A DNA stretch of 47,951 nucleotides from Bryobacterales bacterium (GTDB lineage: Bacteria; Acidobacteriota; Terriglobia; Bryobacterales; UBA6623). The notes under the pieces were generated by a model that did no database searches, was not told the origin of the DNA, and saw nothing but the letters and a program-made list of their open reading frames with translations. The DNA is taken from assembly GCA_028819235.1 (NCBI GenBank), contig JAPPMC010000017.1, positions 1-47,951 on the forward strand, in the 5' to 3' direction. Shown here piece by piece: positions 37,437 to 47,335 of the stretch. Positions within the stretch are counted from its first letter, which is position 1; every line of letters starts with the position of its first letter. The position numbers were made by a program, and so were the translations under genes.

Positions 37437-37943
37437 CGCGAACCGCGCGGCTAAGTGGGTGGCGTGTGGCCCCGAAGTACGAGCCTCACTGCGAAATTGG
37501 CGTAGCGCCTGTTCGCTTGGTCCGAGGCCCTCTCACCTGAAAGACGGGCTGAAGCATGGGTGCGGGATTGTCTGCCGCGTAGTGCCGAACCGGCCCTGCC
37601 CCACCGAACAAGCGGATCGGGGCTTGCTGCGGACGGGACGCGGGGAGACGTGCCCGATGCGCGCGGCACTCAGGCTTCCAACAGGGCTACATGGGCCAAG
37701 AAAGGGGGAATATCGGCCACGGGTAGCCCAAACCCGTTGACGGACCTCGGGGTCAGCCCCATACTGGTGGCGCCAATCCAGTCAATCTCGCCGGGATGAG
37801 GCGATTGGGATGCTGGGGGGAGCTGGACCCGCTTCGGATGGCAAGGTGGTCTTGAACGCAGGTTCAGGGCCGTCGCTTGTCGCGTCGGTCTTGAACGGCC
37901 ATCGCTGAAGAACGGCGGTCATGTGGGCCGCCGGGAGGGACCA
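37437..37943. other. Intergenic region, 507 bases, receptor promoter expected
   Basis: No gene was recognised. The region should contain the promoter and leader of the TonB receptor gene. The only clear element is the ribosome binding site GGGAGGG just before ATG 37944. Confidence 0.5.
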
Positions 37944-40900
37944 ATGAACATCCGACTATCGGGGCTGATTGGTGCGTTGCTGTTCGCAACGTCCAGCTGG
38001 GCCCAAGTCTCTGGACGACTCTCTGGAACCGTGACGGATCCCACGGGCCAGGTCATCGTCGCAGCAGATGTGACGATCACCAACACCGGCACATCCGAAC
38101 GGCGCGTTGTCCAGTCCAATGAAGCCGGCAACTTCGTGTTTGCCGCGCTGCCACCGAGCACGTACACGCTGATGGTCCAGTCGGAAGGCTTCCAAGCCTA
38201 CGAACAGACCAGCATCGTCATTAACGCAAACCAAGCTCTGGCGCTCGGCAACGTCTCGCTGGCAATCGGTGCCGTAACAGAAACGGTGACTGTGCAAGCA
38301 GAGGGCGCCGCGGTCGAGACCGACACCGCCGGTGTGAACGCCATGCTGACAAGCAACCAGATGGAGGGCCTGATGCAGCGTGGCCGCGACATCGTAGCGC
38401 TGCTGACCGTCCTGCCGGGAGTCTCCCAGACGGCCGGGAGCGATGCCCTAGGCGGCAACTGGGGCACCCGCACTCCGAACTTTTCGGGAGCAAGGGCAGG
38501 CTGGAACAACTTCATGCTCGACGGCATGCCGGGCAACGACATCGACGCCACCGCTTCATTTCACGTCTCGGTCAGCATGGACGCGATTCAGGAGGTCAGC
38601 GTCAAGATGACGGCCTACCAAGCCGAGTACGGGCGCTCGCCCGGCGGGCAGGTGAACATCATCTCGAAGTCCGGCACCAACGAGTTCCACGGCTCAGCCT
38701 ACTGGTTCAAACGGAACGAGGCCCTGAACGCAAACTCGTTCGACAACAACCGCTTCGGCTCGCCCAAACCCCCCTACCGCTTTGACACGTTTGGCGGAGT
38801 GCTGGGCGGCCCGGTCCAGAAAGACAAGCTCTTCTTCTTCGTCAGCAACGAGGGCTGGCGCATCCAGAAGCCCACCCAACGCCATCGGGCGACCGTGCCT
38901 ACGGCGCTGGAGAGGCGGGGGGACTTCTCCCAGTCAGTCGAGCAGAACGGAACTCTGATCCCGGTGCTCGACCACATGACCGGGAGCCAATTTCCAAACA
39001 ACATGGTTCCTGCCACGCGCATCAACCATAACGGGCAGGGGCTTCTCGACTTCATGCCCGACCCAACAGACCAAGGCCTCTACGCAACGCAAGGGATCAA
39101 CTACACTGAGCTGTCGCCATCCGCCCACCCGAAGACTCAGTGGCAGTTCAAGTTTGACTGGGTTCCGACTCCCGACGACCGCATCACATTCCGGCCGCGC
39201 TTCTGGAACGCGGACATCCAAGCTCAGCGCGAGTCGGTTGCCTTCAACGCGTTCAACAACAGCATCTTCGTGCAGCAGCACCACTACGAGTACATCAACA
39301 AGAACCTGCAGGGCATCTACAACAAGACGATCTCTCCGACTTTGGTGAATGAGTTCAGGCTGGGCTTGGGCTTGAGCCGCGAGTCCGGAGCCCTCAACGA
39401 CGACTTCCAGCTCACCAACCTCCGAAAGGAGAACAATCCCGGTCTAGAGGACTTGGGCCAGCTGTTCCCGTCGGCCAATCCTCTGGGACTGATCCCGCGC
39501 TTCAACTTCGGCGGAGTCCCGAACGGGCCGCGATCCGACTACGATCCCCGCACTCCCATCGCGGCACATGACGAGCGAGTCGTCCTCTCCAACAACGTGA
39601 GCTGGTTCAAGGGCAACCACACCGTCAAGGTCGGCTTTTACTGGGAGCTGAACGACGCCAGCGAAGGCCCGCGGGCCAACGGTGTCGGTCGGCACATGGG
39701 GACGTTCGACTTTCGCCGCACCAACCTCAACCCCTACGATTCGAACCACCCGTTCGCCAACGCTATCCTCGGCAACTTCTTCGAGTACTCCGAGTCTAGC
39801 GGCCAGACGGAGGGCCTCGCCCGGACCTACACGGTCGAGTGGTTCGCGCAGGACACCTGGAAGGTGACGCCCAAGTTCACGCTCGACGTCGGGGTGAGGT
39901 TCTCGTCCTTCACTCCTTGGAGACTACGGGAGAACGAGGGTTCGGCGCTGGCGATCGGCCGTATCAACGTCGCGGACATACCGTCGCTCTACTATCCGAC
40001 GATCGACCCGTCCGGCAACCGCGTAGCATTCGATCCGATGACAGGGCAGCGGTTTCCGGCGCCGTACATCGGGGCCAACATCCCGAACCGGGGCAACCGG
40101 CTCAACGGCGTGATCATCGGCGACGGAAAGGACGACTACCTGCACGGATACCGGGAGCGCCCCCCGCTACAGGTGCAGCCGCGCCTCGGGTTTGCCTATG
40201 ATCCTTTCGGCAAGGGCACGACCGCCGTCCGAGGCTCCTTCGCGGTGCAGACGCAGTCCATATTCGGCTCACAGGGGTCGATGTGGGACGTGACGACATC
40301 GCCGCCGATCCTCGAGACCCCGACGATCTACTTCGGAAACTTGGATACGTTCCTCAACGCAGGCCAGGTCTTCTTCCCGCCAAACATGAAGGCCTTCGAT
40401 CCCGAGTTCGATCCGCCGCGGATCTACCAGTGGAACTTCGGCGTGCAGCAGGACATTGGCGGTGGGACGGTGGTGGACGTCAGCTACGTCGGGAACAGCG
40501 GAGTGAACCTCTACCAGACCCGCAACCTCAATACCCTCCCGCCCGGGATGCGGTTCGACGAGACGTACCAAGACCGGACTACGGGCCGTCCGCTGCCCGA
40601 CGTGTTCATGCGTCCGTACTACGGCTACCAGGGCATCAACCTGCAGGAGAACACCGGCTTTTCCAACTACAACGCGTTGCAGGTCAGCGTGAACCGGCGC
40701 TTCACTTCGGGCTTCCAGTACGGCATCGCATACACATGGTCAAAGGCCATGGGCCTCGGCAACGGAGACCGGGACGCGCTGCCCATCTACCGGAGCGCGC
40801 GGGGGTACCTGTACGGCAAGACAGGCTTTGACCAGACGCACATGTTTGTCGCCAACTACCTGTGGAGCCTGCCCAACGCCAGAGTCTTCGACGGAAACCC

Positions 40901-41387
40901 TGCGGGTAGGGCGTTGTTCCACAACTGGGAGGTGGCCGGAATCGTCACCATGGCGAGCGGATTCCCGCGAGGGATCGGCTTCAGCTACACCGACGGTGTT
41001 GACCGTTGGGGCGGGGGCGACGCGCCTCGGGCCAACATGGTCGCCAATCCGATAATCTCGAACAAGTCGTTCGAGCGGTGGTTCAACACTTCTTCGGTGG
41101 CAGGCCCAGGGTTCGGGGACTTCGGGAACGCCCCGCGGGACGTCTTCCGAGGGCCCGGCATCAACAGCTGGGACTTCACCGTCTACAAGAACTTTCCCCT
41201 CTCTGAGCGGTCCCGCGTCCAGTTCCGATGGGAGATGTACAACATGTTCAACCACACCCAGTTCAACGGGGTGGATTCCAACGCCCGGTTCGACGCTTCC
41301 GGAGACCAGATCAACGGCAACTTCGGGTGGGTCACGTCCGCGCGCGAGCCGCGCGTCATGCAGGTGTCAATCCGGTTCGAGTTTTGA
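37944..41387 (+). CDS. TonB-dependent receptor with carboxypeptidase-regulatory-like domain (Oar-like)
   Basis: The 1147-residue outer-membrane protein belongs to the large receptors that dominate acidobacterial genomes. Order of domains: signal peptide (1-20, ending SSWA), a carboxypeptidase-regulatory-like fold (about 22-105, GRLSGTVTDPTGQVIVAADV), a linker with TETVTVQAEGA, the plug (about 130-235, with GGQVNIISKSGTNEFHGSAY at its end) and the 22-strand barrel to the C-terminal aromatic VSIRFEF. It probably imports oligosaccharides or other large solutes with TonB energy. ATG 37944 with GGGAGGG is the clear start. The coding frame is intact and long, in contrast with decayed surroundings. 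The TPR gene follows with a 4-base overlap. Confidence 0.92.
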   Translation: MNIRLSGLIGALLFATSSWAQVSGRLSGTVTDPTGQVIVAADVTITNTGTSERRVVQSNEAGNFVFAALPPSTYTLMVQSEGFQAYEQTSIVINANQALALGNVSLAIGAVTETVTVQAEGAAVETDTAGVNAMLTSNQMEGLMQRGRDIVALLTVLPGVSQTAGSDALGGNWGTRTPNFSGARAGWNNFMLDGMPGNDIDATASFHVSVSMDAIQEVSVKMTAYQAEYGRSPGGQVNIISKSGTNEFHGSAYWFKRNEALNANSFDNNRFGSPKPPYRFDTFGGVLGGPVQKDKLFFFVSNEGWRIQKPTQRHRATVPTALERRGDFSQSVEQNGTLIPVLDHMTGSQFPNNMVPATRINHNGQGLLDFMPDPTDQGLYATQGINYTELSPSAHPKTQWQFKFDWVPTPDDRITFRPRFWNADIQAQRESVAFNAFNNSIFVQQHHYEYINKNLQGIYNKTISPTLVNEFRLGLGLSRESGALNDDFQLTNLRKENNPGLEDLGQLFPSANPLGLIPRFNFGGVPNGPRSDYDPRTPIAAHDERVVLSNNVSWFKGNHTVKVGFYWELNDASEGPRANGVGRHMGTFDFRRTNLNPYDSNHPFANAILGNFFEYSESSGQTEGLARTYTVEWFAQDTWKVTPKFTLDVGVRFSSFTPWRLRENEGSALAIGRINVADIPSLYYPTIDPSGNRVAFDPMTGQRFPAPYIGANIPNRGNRLNGVIIGDGKDDYLHGYRERPPLQVQPRLGFAYDPFGKGTTAVRGSFAVQTQSIFGSQGSMWDVTTSPPILETPTIYFGNLDTFLNAGQVFFPPNMKAFDPEFDPPRIYQWNFGVQQDIGGGTVVDVSYVGNSGVNLYQTRNLNTLPPGMRFDETYQDRTTGRPLPDVFMRPYYGYQGINLQENTGFSNYNALQVSVNRRFTSGFQYGIAYTWSKAMGLGNGDRDALPIYRSARGYLYGKTGFDQTHMFVANYLWSLPNARVFDGNPAGRALFHNWEVAGIVTMASGFPRGIGFSYTDGVDRWGGGDAPRANMVANPIISNKSFERWFNTSSVAGPGFGDFGNAPRDVFRGPGINSWDFTVYKNFPLSERSRVQFRWEMYNMFNHTQFNGVDSNARFDASGDQINGNFGWVTSAREPRVMQVSIRFEF

Positions 41388-42622
41388 CCGGGTGTAGGGT
41401 CAATTCGGATCTAACTGTTCGCCCCGGGCTTGCCACGGCAGCCCGGGGCGCTTTCGCTGCGCTGCTTGCCACTGTTGCCGTACACGGCCAGGCCGTCTTG
41501 GACGGCCCGCAGACGCGGCTGTTCCAAGCGGCTGAGCGCGCGTTCGCGGAACAGCGCTACGGCCAGGCCGCTGAAGGCTACGCAACGCTGGCGCAGCAGG
41601 TCCCCGAAGCCGCGGAGTTGCATGCCAAGCTGGGGCTGAGCCACTTTTTCAATCGCAGCTGCGACCGTTCCGCACCGGCGTTCCAGCGGGCCATTGCGTT
41701 GCGTCCCGACCTCAAGGCTGGCCGTGTGCTGCTCGCCATCTGCCTGTCCGAGTTAGGTCGCTATAGCGAGGCAATCAAGGATCTCGAGGACGGCTACGCA
41801 GAACCTCCGGGATACCCGGGCGTGAAGCGATTGGCGGGCCTGGAACTGGTGCGAAGCTATCTGGGGCTGGGACAGCACGCCCAAGCCGCAAGGCTTACAG
41901 CCGAGCTGCAATTGGCGCATCCCGACGATCCGGAAGTGCTGTTCCACGCCAATCGGACCTACCGGGAAGTGGCCACCCGGACTGCCTTCGACTTGGCAAG
42001 AGTCGCTCCGGAGTCCGTGTGGAGCCATCAGGCAATGGGCGAGGCCTACGAGAGCAGCCAGTACCACGATTTGGCCATCATGGAATACCGCAAGGCTCTG
42101 GCAAAGGAACCCAACCGACCCGGCCTGCGGTACCGTCTCGGCGAGGCCCTTCTGGCCAAGGCCGGCGAGACCGGCCAAGCGAGCGAGGCTCTGGAGAACT
42201 TCGAGCTGGAGCTTGCAGCCAATCCGAGCCATGCGCCATCGGCCTTTCGGGCCGGGGCGATCCACCAAGCAATGGGCCGCAATGAAAAGGCGCTCGACTA
42301 CCTCCAAAGAGCAATCGCCCTGCGGCCCGACTTCGGGGAAGCGCTCGTTGCTCTGGGCAAGCTCCTCCTGGAGTTGCAGAGGGGCGGCGAAGCAATCGTC
42401 CACCTCGAGACGGCCGTGGAGGCAGATCCGAACAATCCGGGCGCCCGCTACCAGCTTGCGCGCGCGTACCGCGCGGACGGAGACATCCAAGGGCACAAGG
42501 AGCAACTGGAGGTCTATCGGCGGCTCCGAGCCGACCGCAGGGCACAGGACCAGCGGATTCTGCTAGGCTCTCCGACTGAACCAGCCGAGCCGCCCTCCTC
42601 GTCTCCGGTCGGCTCCCCATGA
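41384..42622 (+). CDS. Exported TPR protein coupled to the TonB receptor
   Basis: The 412-residue protein consists mainly of TPR helices, which make protein-protein contacts. After the N-terminus a hydrophobic stretch (AFAALLATVAVHGQA) would act as signal peptide. Repeats are visible as AERAFAEQRYGQAAEGYATL, AFQRAIALRPDLKAGRVLLA, YRKALAKEPNRPGLRYRLGE and LQRAIALRPDFGEALVALGK. TTG 41384 is inferred as start because it overlaps the receptor stop (TTTTGA) and gives a signal peptide; the frame has no ATG at this point. The coupling suggests the TPR protein serves the receptor or its substrate. The PQQ-like propeller gene starts 10 bases after its stop. Confidence 0.75.
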   Translation: MTGCRVNSDLTVRPGLATAARGAFAALLATVAVHGQAVLDGPQTRLFQAAERAFAEQRYGQAAEGYATLAQQVPEAAELHAKLGLSHFFNRSCDRSAPAFQRAIALRPDLKAGRVLLAICLSELGRYSEAIKDLEDGYAEPPGYPGVKRLAGLELVRSYLGLGQHAQAARLTAELQLAHPDDPEVLFHANRTYREVATRTAFDLARVAPESVWSHQAMGEAYESSQYHDLAIMEYRKALAKEPNRPGLRYRLGEALLAKAGETGQASEALENFELELAANPSHAPSAFRAGAIHQAMGRNEKALDYLQRAIALRPDFGEALVALGKLLLELQRGGEAIVHLETAVEADPNNPGARYQLARAYRADGDIQGHKEQLEVYRRLRADRRAQDQRILLGSPTEPAEPPSSSPVGSP

Positions 42623-42632
42623 TGGAGCTCCA

Positions 42633-44222
42633 ATGAGAACCTGCACTCTGACACTGTTCCTGAGCCTCTCCTGTACGCTTCCCTGCCTAGCCGGTGACTG
42701 GCTGACTTTCAGCTACGACGCCCGCCGCAGCGGGTGGGCGAGGTCGGAGGTAGTGCTGAACCGCGACAACGTCGGCGACATGGTCCTGAAGTGGAAGACC
42801 AGCGTGAAGAACGAGCCGAAGTCGCTGGCGGCCCTCACGTCGCCGATCGTCGTGACGGATGTCCGAACCGGAGAAGGACGGCGGGCGCGTAAAGATCTGG
42901 TGTACACCGCGGGCACGGCGGACGTGATGTACGCGATCGACGCCGAGAATGGCGAGATCGTGTGGGAGAAGGAGTTCCGGACCGACGTCGTCAATAAGGT
43001 GCCTGGCATGTGGCTATGCCCGAAGGGCCTCAATGCAACTCCGACGGTGGACCGGTCCAAGAACACCATCTACGTAATATCGACAGACGGACGGCTGCAC
43101 GCCCTTGACCTCGCGACAGGCGCCGCCAAGTACCGCTCCCAGCAGTGGGTCCCTGCCTTCGCCAAGACGTGGAGCCTGAACCGAATCGGTGACGTGCTTT
43201 ACACGCCGATCTCGCAGAACTGCGGCGACACCGTGTCCGGCGTCACGTCGATCGATGTCTCAAACCCCGAGAACATAACCATCCGCGTGTGGCGCTCGAC
43301 GCCAGAATACGGGGCAGGCGTGTGGGGACGCGCTGGCGTGGCGATCGGCCGGGACGGTGCGATCTACGGCGGGACGGGCGACGCTCCGTACAATCCGGGC
43401 CTGCGCATCTTCGGGAACACGATGTTCCGGCTCGACCCGGACACCCTGGAGCTTGTCGACTATTTCACGCCCTCGAACTGGGAGTACGTCTGGAAGCGGG
43501 ACTTCGACATCACCGCATCCGCGCTTGTCGTGGACTACAACGACCGCGAGCTGGTGATCATCGGCGGCAAGGAAGGCCTGCTGTACCTGATGGACTCCGA
43601 GGACATGGGCGGACTCACCCACCACGACAACGTCTACACGACGCCCCTGCTGTCGAACGACGACGAGTGGTTCGAGGCGAAAGGCCTCTGGGGAGGCTTT
43701 TCCAGCTATGTCGACGCGGAAGGCAGAGTCTGGGTGTACGTCCCTACATGGGGGCCGGTCTCGGTCAAGGCTCCGGAGTTTCCGATGACGAACGGCCCCA
43801 ATCCAAACGGATCGGTGATGGCCTTCACGCTCGCGGACGATCCCGAGACGGGCGAGCCCTACCTGAAGGCCGAGTGGGTCAGCGGGGACTCAGCAGTGCC
43901 CGAGCCTGTGGCGATCGCAAACGACGTGGTCTTCGTGCTCTCGAACGGCGAGAACGTCCGCCAGACCGTTAAAGCCGGCATCTTCCCATACGGAGAGTTC
44001 AAGTCAGAGGAACTGCTCAAGGACTCTCAGCGCCTCGAGGACGCGTCCAAAGCACGTCTGCGAGCGTTGGACGCCCAGACCGGTAAGATGCTGTGGGATT
44101 CTGGCCCCGACGCATTCGACACCTGGACCCACTTCAGCGGGATCGCCGTCGCCGACGGCCATGTGTACGCGGTCGACCACTCGTCCACGCTTTACTCCTT
44201 TGGGCTGAGTGACGGGGAGTGA
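42633..44222 (+). CDS. Exported PQQ-binding-like beta-propeller protein
   Basis: The 529-residue protein has a signal peptide (1-20, ending CLAG) and starts GDWLTFSYDARRSGWARSE, a form seen in PQQ-like propeller proteins. The blades YAIDAENGEIVWEKE, LHALDLATGAAKY, FRLDPDTLELVDY and LRALDAQTGKMLWDSG recur through the chain. Cysteines C121 and C197 could form a disulfide, though that is speculative. Its size and mid-chain insertion differ from the two propellers at 7036 and 24894. It follows the TPR gene after 10 bases, so receptor, TPR and propeller probably form one operon. Its role is likely periplasmic and linked to the receptor's substrate. The frame is complete. Confidence 0.85.
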   Translation: MRTCTLTLFLSLSCTLPCLAGDWLTFSYDARRSGWARSEVVLNRDNVGDMVLKWKTSVKNEPKSLAALTSPIVVTDVRTGEGRRARKDLVYTAGTADVMYAIDAENGEIVWEKEFRTDVVNKVPGMWLCPKGLNATPTVDRSKNTIYVISTDGRLHALDLATGAAKYRSQQWVPAFAKTWSLNRIGDVLYTPISQNCGDTVSGVTSIDVSNPENITIRVWRSTPEYGAGVWGRAGVAIGRDGAIYGGTGDAPYNPGLRIFGNTMFRLDPDTLELVDYFTPSNWEYVWKRDFDITASALVVDYNDRELVIIGGKEGLLYLMDSEDMGGLTHHDNVYTTPLLSNDDEWFEAKGLWGGFSSYVDAEGRVWVYVPTWGPVSVKAPEFPMTNGPNPNGSVMAFTLADDPETGEPYLKAEWVSGDSAVPEPVAIANDVVFVLSNGENVRQTVKAGIFPYGEFKSEELLKDSQRLEDASKARLRALDAQTGKMLWDSGPDAFDTWTHFSGIAVADGHVYAVDHSSTLYSFGLSDGE

Positions 44223-44250
44223 GGCGGGAGTCGTACGGCCCGGTAGGCCT

Positions 44251-45369
44251 TCAGTAGGTCTCAGACTCCGAACGTTTCCGCAGTTCGCGGAAGCGTCGCA
44301 GCGCCTCGGACGATTCGGCCAAGCGCCCAGTTCGGCGATAGATCCGGGCAAGTGCGTAGTGCGGGCGGTGATCGGTTTGCATGAGGACCGCCGCGTTCTG
44401 CAGCGCTCTGACGGCAGCGGTGAGATCGGCCGTCTGCTCGAAGGCCAGTCCCAGCCAGTAGTAGGCCAAGGGACTGTCGGGGTCATATTGCAGCGCTTCC
44501 CAGAGGAGGGTCTTCGCCTCATCGAGCCGCTGCTGCCGAAACAGCATCGTCCCGAGCAGCAGCGGCGGTTCGCTGGACTTCTCCGCGCCTTCGCGGTTGA
44601 GATCCACCGCCGCCCGGTACAGCCTCCCAGCCGTCTCGGTGTCGCCGAGCGCCTCGCGGCTGCGTCCTAGGTAGCAATGGGCGTCCACCGAGTGGGGCCG
44701 CAGATCGAGAGCGCGCCCGAAGGATGTGGCGGCGGACTCGAAACGCTTGGTGACGTACCGATTCAGGCCGAGGTAGTAGTGGCCCGAGTAGTCGTCTGGG
44801 GCAAGTCTCGCCGCGATCTCGAAGAAGGTCTCGGCCAAGTCATTCCTGCCGAGCTTCACCAGGCACAGTCCGAGGGCCTTGCTGGTGGTCGGATCGTGTT
44901 CGTCCAAAGAGAAGCTCCGTCTCAGGTCGGCCAAGGCGCTGTCATAACGCTCCCGGTGGTAATTGAGCACCCCCCGCAGCAGAAGATTCTCGGCAGTCTC
45001 GCCTTGAGCCCTCATCCGGTCCGCCAGCATGTCCTCGGCCAGATCGAGGTCTCCGGCATTGATCAGAATCGCGATCGAGCCCCGTTCGCCGCCGGTCAAC
45101 GGCACCAGATCCTGTGCCGCGGCCGGTCTGAACTGCACGGCACTTCCTGCGACCCAACCGAGAACGCACAGAGCCAGGGCGATCCAATTGGCGTTTGCAG
45201 TGAGCCGGCAGGGAGATCGTCCGGGGCCGCACGACGGCCGATCCCGCCGAACAGGAGCCCAACGGCCGGTTGGCCTCATCGACTCGCCTATCTGAGAAGC
45301 CCTCACCACGCGCGATCGGTGCCGACACCAGTCGGATCGTCCCGGCGAGTCAAAGCGGACGCGCCTCAC
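44251..45369 (-). CDS. TPR protein coupled to the CRTAC1 gene
   Basis: The 372-residue protein has a transmembrane or signal segment at about 63-84 (IALALCVLGWVAGSAVQF) and then TPR repeats, including YDSALADLRRSFSLDEHDPT, DLAETFFEIAARLAPDDYSG, FESAATSFGRALDLRPHSVD and DEAKTLLWEALQYDPDSPLA. GTG 45369 overlaps the stop of the CRTAC1 gene (GTGA), which supports coupling, although it gives a 60-residue Arg-rich lead; ATG 45279 is an alternative that shortens it. Such TPR/CRTAC1 pairs are frequent in Acidobacteriota. The role is unknown and probably structural at the membrane. Confidence 0.75.
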   Translation of the reverse strand: MRRVRFDSPGRSDWCRHRSRVVRASQIGESMRPTGRWAPVRRDRPSCGPGRSPCRLTANANWIALALCVLGWVAGSAVQFRPAAAQDLVPLTGGERGSIAILINAGDLDLAEDMLADRMRAQGETAENLLLRGVLNYHRERYDSALADLRRSFSLDEHDPTTSKALGLCLVKLGRNDLAETFFEIAARLAPDDYSGHYYLGLNRYVTKRFESAATSFGRALDLRPHSVDAHCYLGRSREALGDTETAGRLYRAAVDLNREGAEKSSEPPLLLGTMLFRQQRLDEAKTLLWEALQYDPDSPLAYYWLGLAFEQTADLTAAVRALQNAAVLMQTDHRPHYALARIYRRTGRLAESSEALRRFRELRKRSESETY

Positions 45370-47120
45370 TCGAGCCGGGGCCTCCGGTCCACAACACCGG
45401 AGCCTTCCTCGATCCGCACAAGAGCGTTGGCCGCCACTTCGGGGACTGATTCTGTCCGTCCGTTCGGCCAGCGGACTTCGAGATCGGCCGAAAGGGCAGC
45501 ACCGAGCCCGAAGTGCAAGCGGCTATCGTTCGCAGAGTGGAAGCTGGCCTGGCTGAGCACTACTTGAGCTTGGCGGCGTCCTCCGTAACGGGCCACAACC
45601 GTGGCGCCAACCGCTCCGCGATTGGACTCCGTCCCGAATAGCTTTACCTTGAGCCAGTTGCCGCCGCCGGAAAGATCGTTGCGCAACAGCGAGGGTGGCC
45701 CGTTGAGATTGACGATCAGGATGTCGACGTCGCCATCGTTGTCAAAGTCGCCGAAGGCGCAGCCTCTGCTGCAGCGCGGCACTTGGACGGCTTCGCCCGC
45801 TTCGTGCAACAGCTGCTCAAAGCGCCCATTGCCGAGGTTGCGGAAGAGCACGCTCGGAGTTGCTGCAGGGTAGCGCTCGAATTCCGCTTCTAGCTGAGGG
45901 TACACGCTGCCCGTGACCAAGAAAATGTCCTGCAGTCCGCTGTTGTCGAAGTCGGCGAAGCCAGCACCCCACCCTGTGTAGCGAGTCTCTACGCCGATTC
46001 CGGACCGCAGGGTGACGTCTTCGAAGTAGCCCTGCCCATCATTGCGGTAGAGCCCATGGGTGTCATCGAAGAAGTGCGTCTTGAATAGGTCAAGGCTGCC
46101 ACTTCCCGTGTAGTCGCCGACAGCCACGCCCATGCCCGCCTGTTCGGCCCCATCCTCGCTGACGGCACAGCCGCGCTCCAAGGCCTCCTCTGTGAACGTG
46201 CCATCACCGTTATTGCGAAACAGCAGGCTGGGACTGGAGTCGCAAGCGACGAAGATGTCCTGCCATCCGTCGCTGTCGAAGTCGGCCGCCACCGCCGTCA
46301 GGGCATAGCTGTCCTTTGCAGCTGCTATGCCCGACTGTTCGCTTACGTCGGTGAACGTGCCGTCGCCGTTATTACGGTACAGGAGGTGATGGCTTCGCCG
46401 GAGTCCCCTCGGCCCGCATACCACCGGAACTCCGTTCCAGACACAGACCGAAGACGAGCCTGGCAGGGGCACGTCTTCGAATCCAAACTCGAGATAGTTC
46501 GCGACAAACAGGTCCAGGTGGCCGCTGCGGTTGTAATCGACGAAGGTGCATCCCGATCCCCAGCGGACGTCCGGGCGAATGAGTCCGGCCTCCTGCGTAA
46601 CATCGGTGAATGATCCGTCCCCGTTGTTGCGGTACAGGACGTTCTGCCCCCAGTACGTGACGAACAGGTCGTCGTACCCGCTGTTGTTGTAGTCGCCCAC
46701 GCATACCGCCGAAGCCCATCCGTACCGCACAAGCCCCGCCTGTTCTGTGACGTCCGTGAATGTGCCGTCCCGGTTGTTCCGGTAGAGTCGATTCGTGGCT
46801 CCTTCCGGGACCCTATCCAATGTCCGGCCATTGAGGACGAAGATGTCCACCCAGCCGTCGTTGTCGTAGTCGACGAACGCCGCTCCGCAGCCGATGGTCT
46901 CAAGGATGTAGCGCGGATTTGTCGGGGAACCATAGATGGTCGGATGCGTCAGGCCCGCGTCTCTCGCAACATCTTGGAAGTGCGCGCCGAATGGGAGGCC
47001 GGAAGGGCGATCGCGCGGCTGGGCACGGACACCCCTCGACGCGACACCCTGAGCCCTCAGGTTTGCGGAACCGACACCCGCGAGCGACAGGACCTGTCGC
47101 CGTGTCAGTGCCGCTGGCAC
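45366..47120 (-). CDS. CRTAC1-family protein, FG-GAP/VCBS repeats plus ASPIC/UnbV domain
   Basis: The 584-residue protein starts at GTG 47120 with a twin-arginine signal (LTRRQVLSLAGVG, 5-17). Its body is a beta-propeller of FG-GAP/VCBS repeats, each with a calcium-binding-like loop: FVDYDNDGWVDIFVLNG, VGDYNNSGYDDLFVTYW, FVDYNRSGHLDLFVANY, AADFDSDGWQDIFVACD and later ones. The C-terminal ASPIC/UnbV domain (about 485-575) includes NWLKVKLFGTESNRGAVGA and LEVRWPNGRTESVPE. Proteins of this type are thought to bind carbohydrates or act in surface attachment; the enzymatic role is unproven. The TPR gene follows with a 4-base overlap. All repeats are in frame and the length is normal. Confidence 0.9.
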   Translation of the reverse strand: MPAALTRRQVLSLAGVGSANLRAQGVASRGVRAQPRDRPSGLPFGAHFQDVARDAGLTHPTIYGSPTNPRYILETIGCGAAFVDYDNDGWVDIFVLNGRTLDRVPEGATNRLYRNNRDGTFTDVTEQAGLVRYGWASAVCVGDYNNSGYDDLFVTYWGQNVLYRNNGDGSFTDVTQEAGLIRPDVRWGSGCTFVDYNRSGHLDLFVANYLEFGFEDVPLPGSSSVCVWNGVPVVCGPRGLRRSHHLLYRNNGDGTFTDVSEQSGIAAAKDSYALTAVAADFDSDGWQDIFVACDSSPSLLFRNNGDGTFTEEALERGCAVSEDGAEQAGMGVAVGDYTGSGSLDLFKTHFFDDTHGLYRNDGQGYFEDVTLRSGIGVETRYTGWGAGFADFDNSGLQDIFLVTGSVYPQLEAEFERYPAATPSVLFRNLGNGRFEQLLHEAGEAVQVPRCSRGCAFGDFDNDGDVDILIVNLNGPPSLLRNDLSGGGNWLKVKLFGTESNRGAVGATVVARYGGRRQAQVVLSQASFHSANDSRLHFGLGAALSADLEVRWPNGRTESVPEVAANALVRIEEGSGVVDRRPRLE

Positions 47121-47335
47121 GCCAACAATGTATCAGCGGGTATCGGGGGCAGATCCGCCGGACGGCAAGGTGAGCGCACACATGCCCGAACCGCGGCAAA
47201 GGAGCAAGAGATCAGCCGGGCCAGGGCTCCGCAGTGAGAGCCCAGAACGCGAGTGAACTGTAGATGTTCCGGGGCCGATCTGGCACAATCGTGCCGGAGA
47301 GGCCAATCGGGGATCTCCCAATCTCCGGCGCCACG

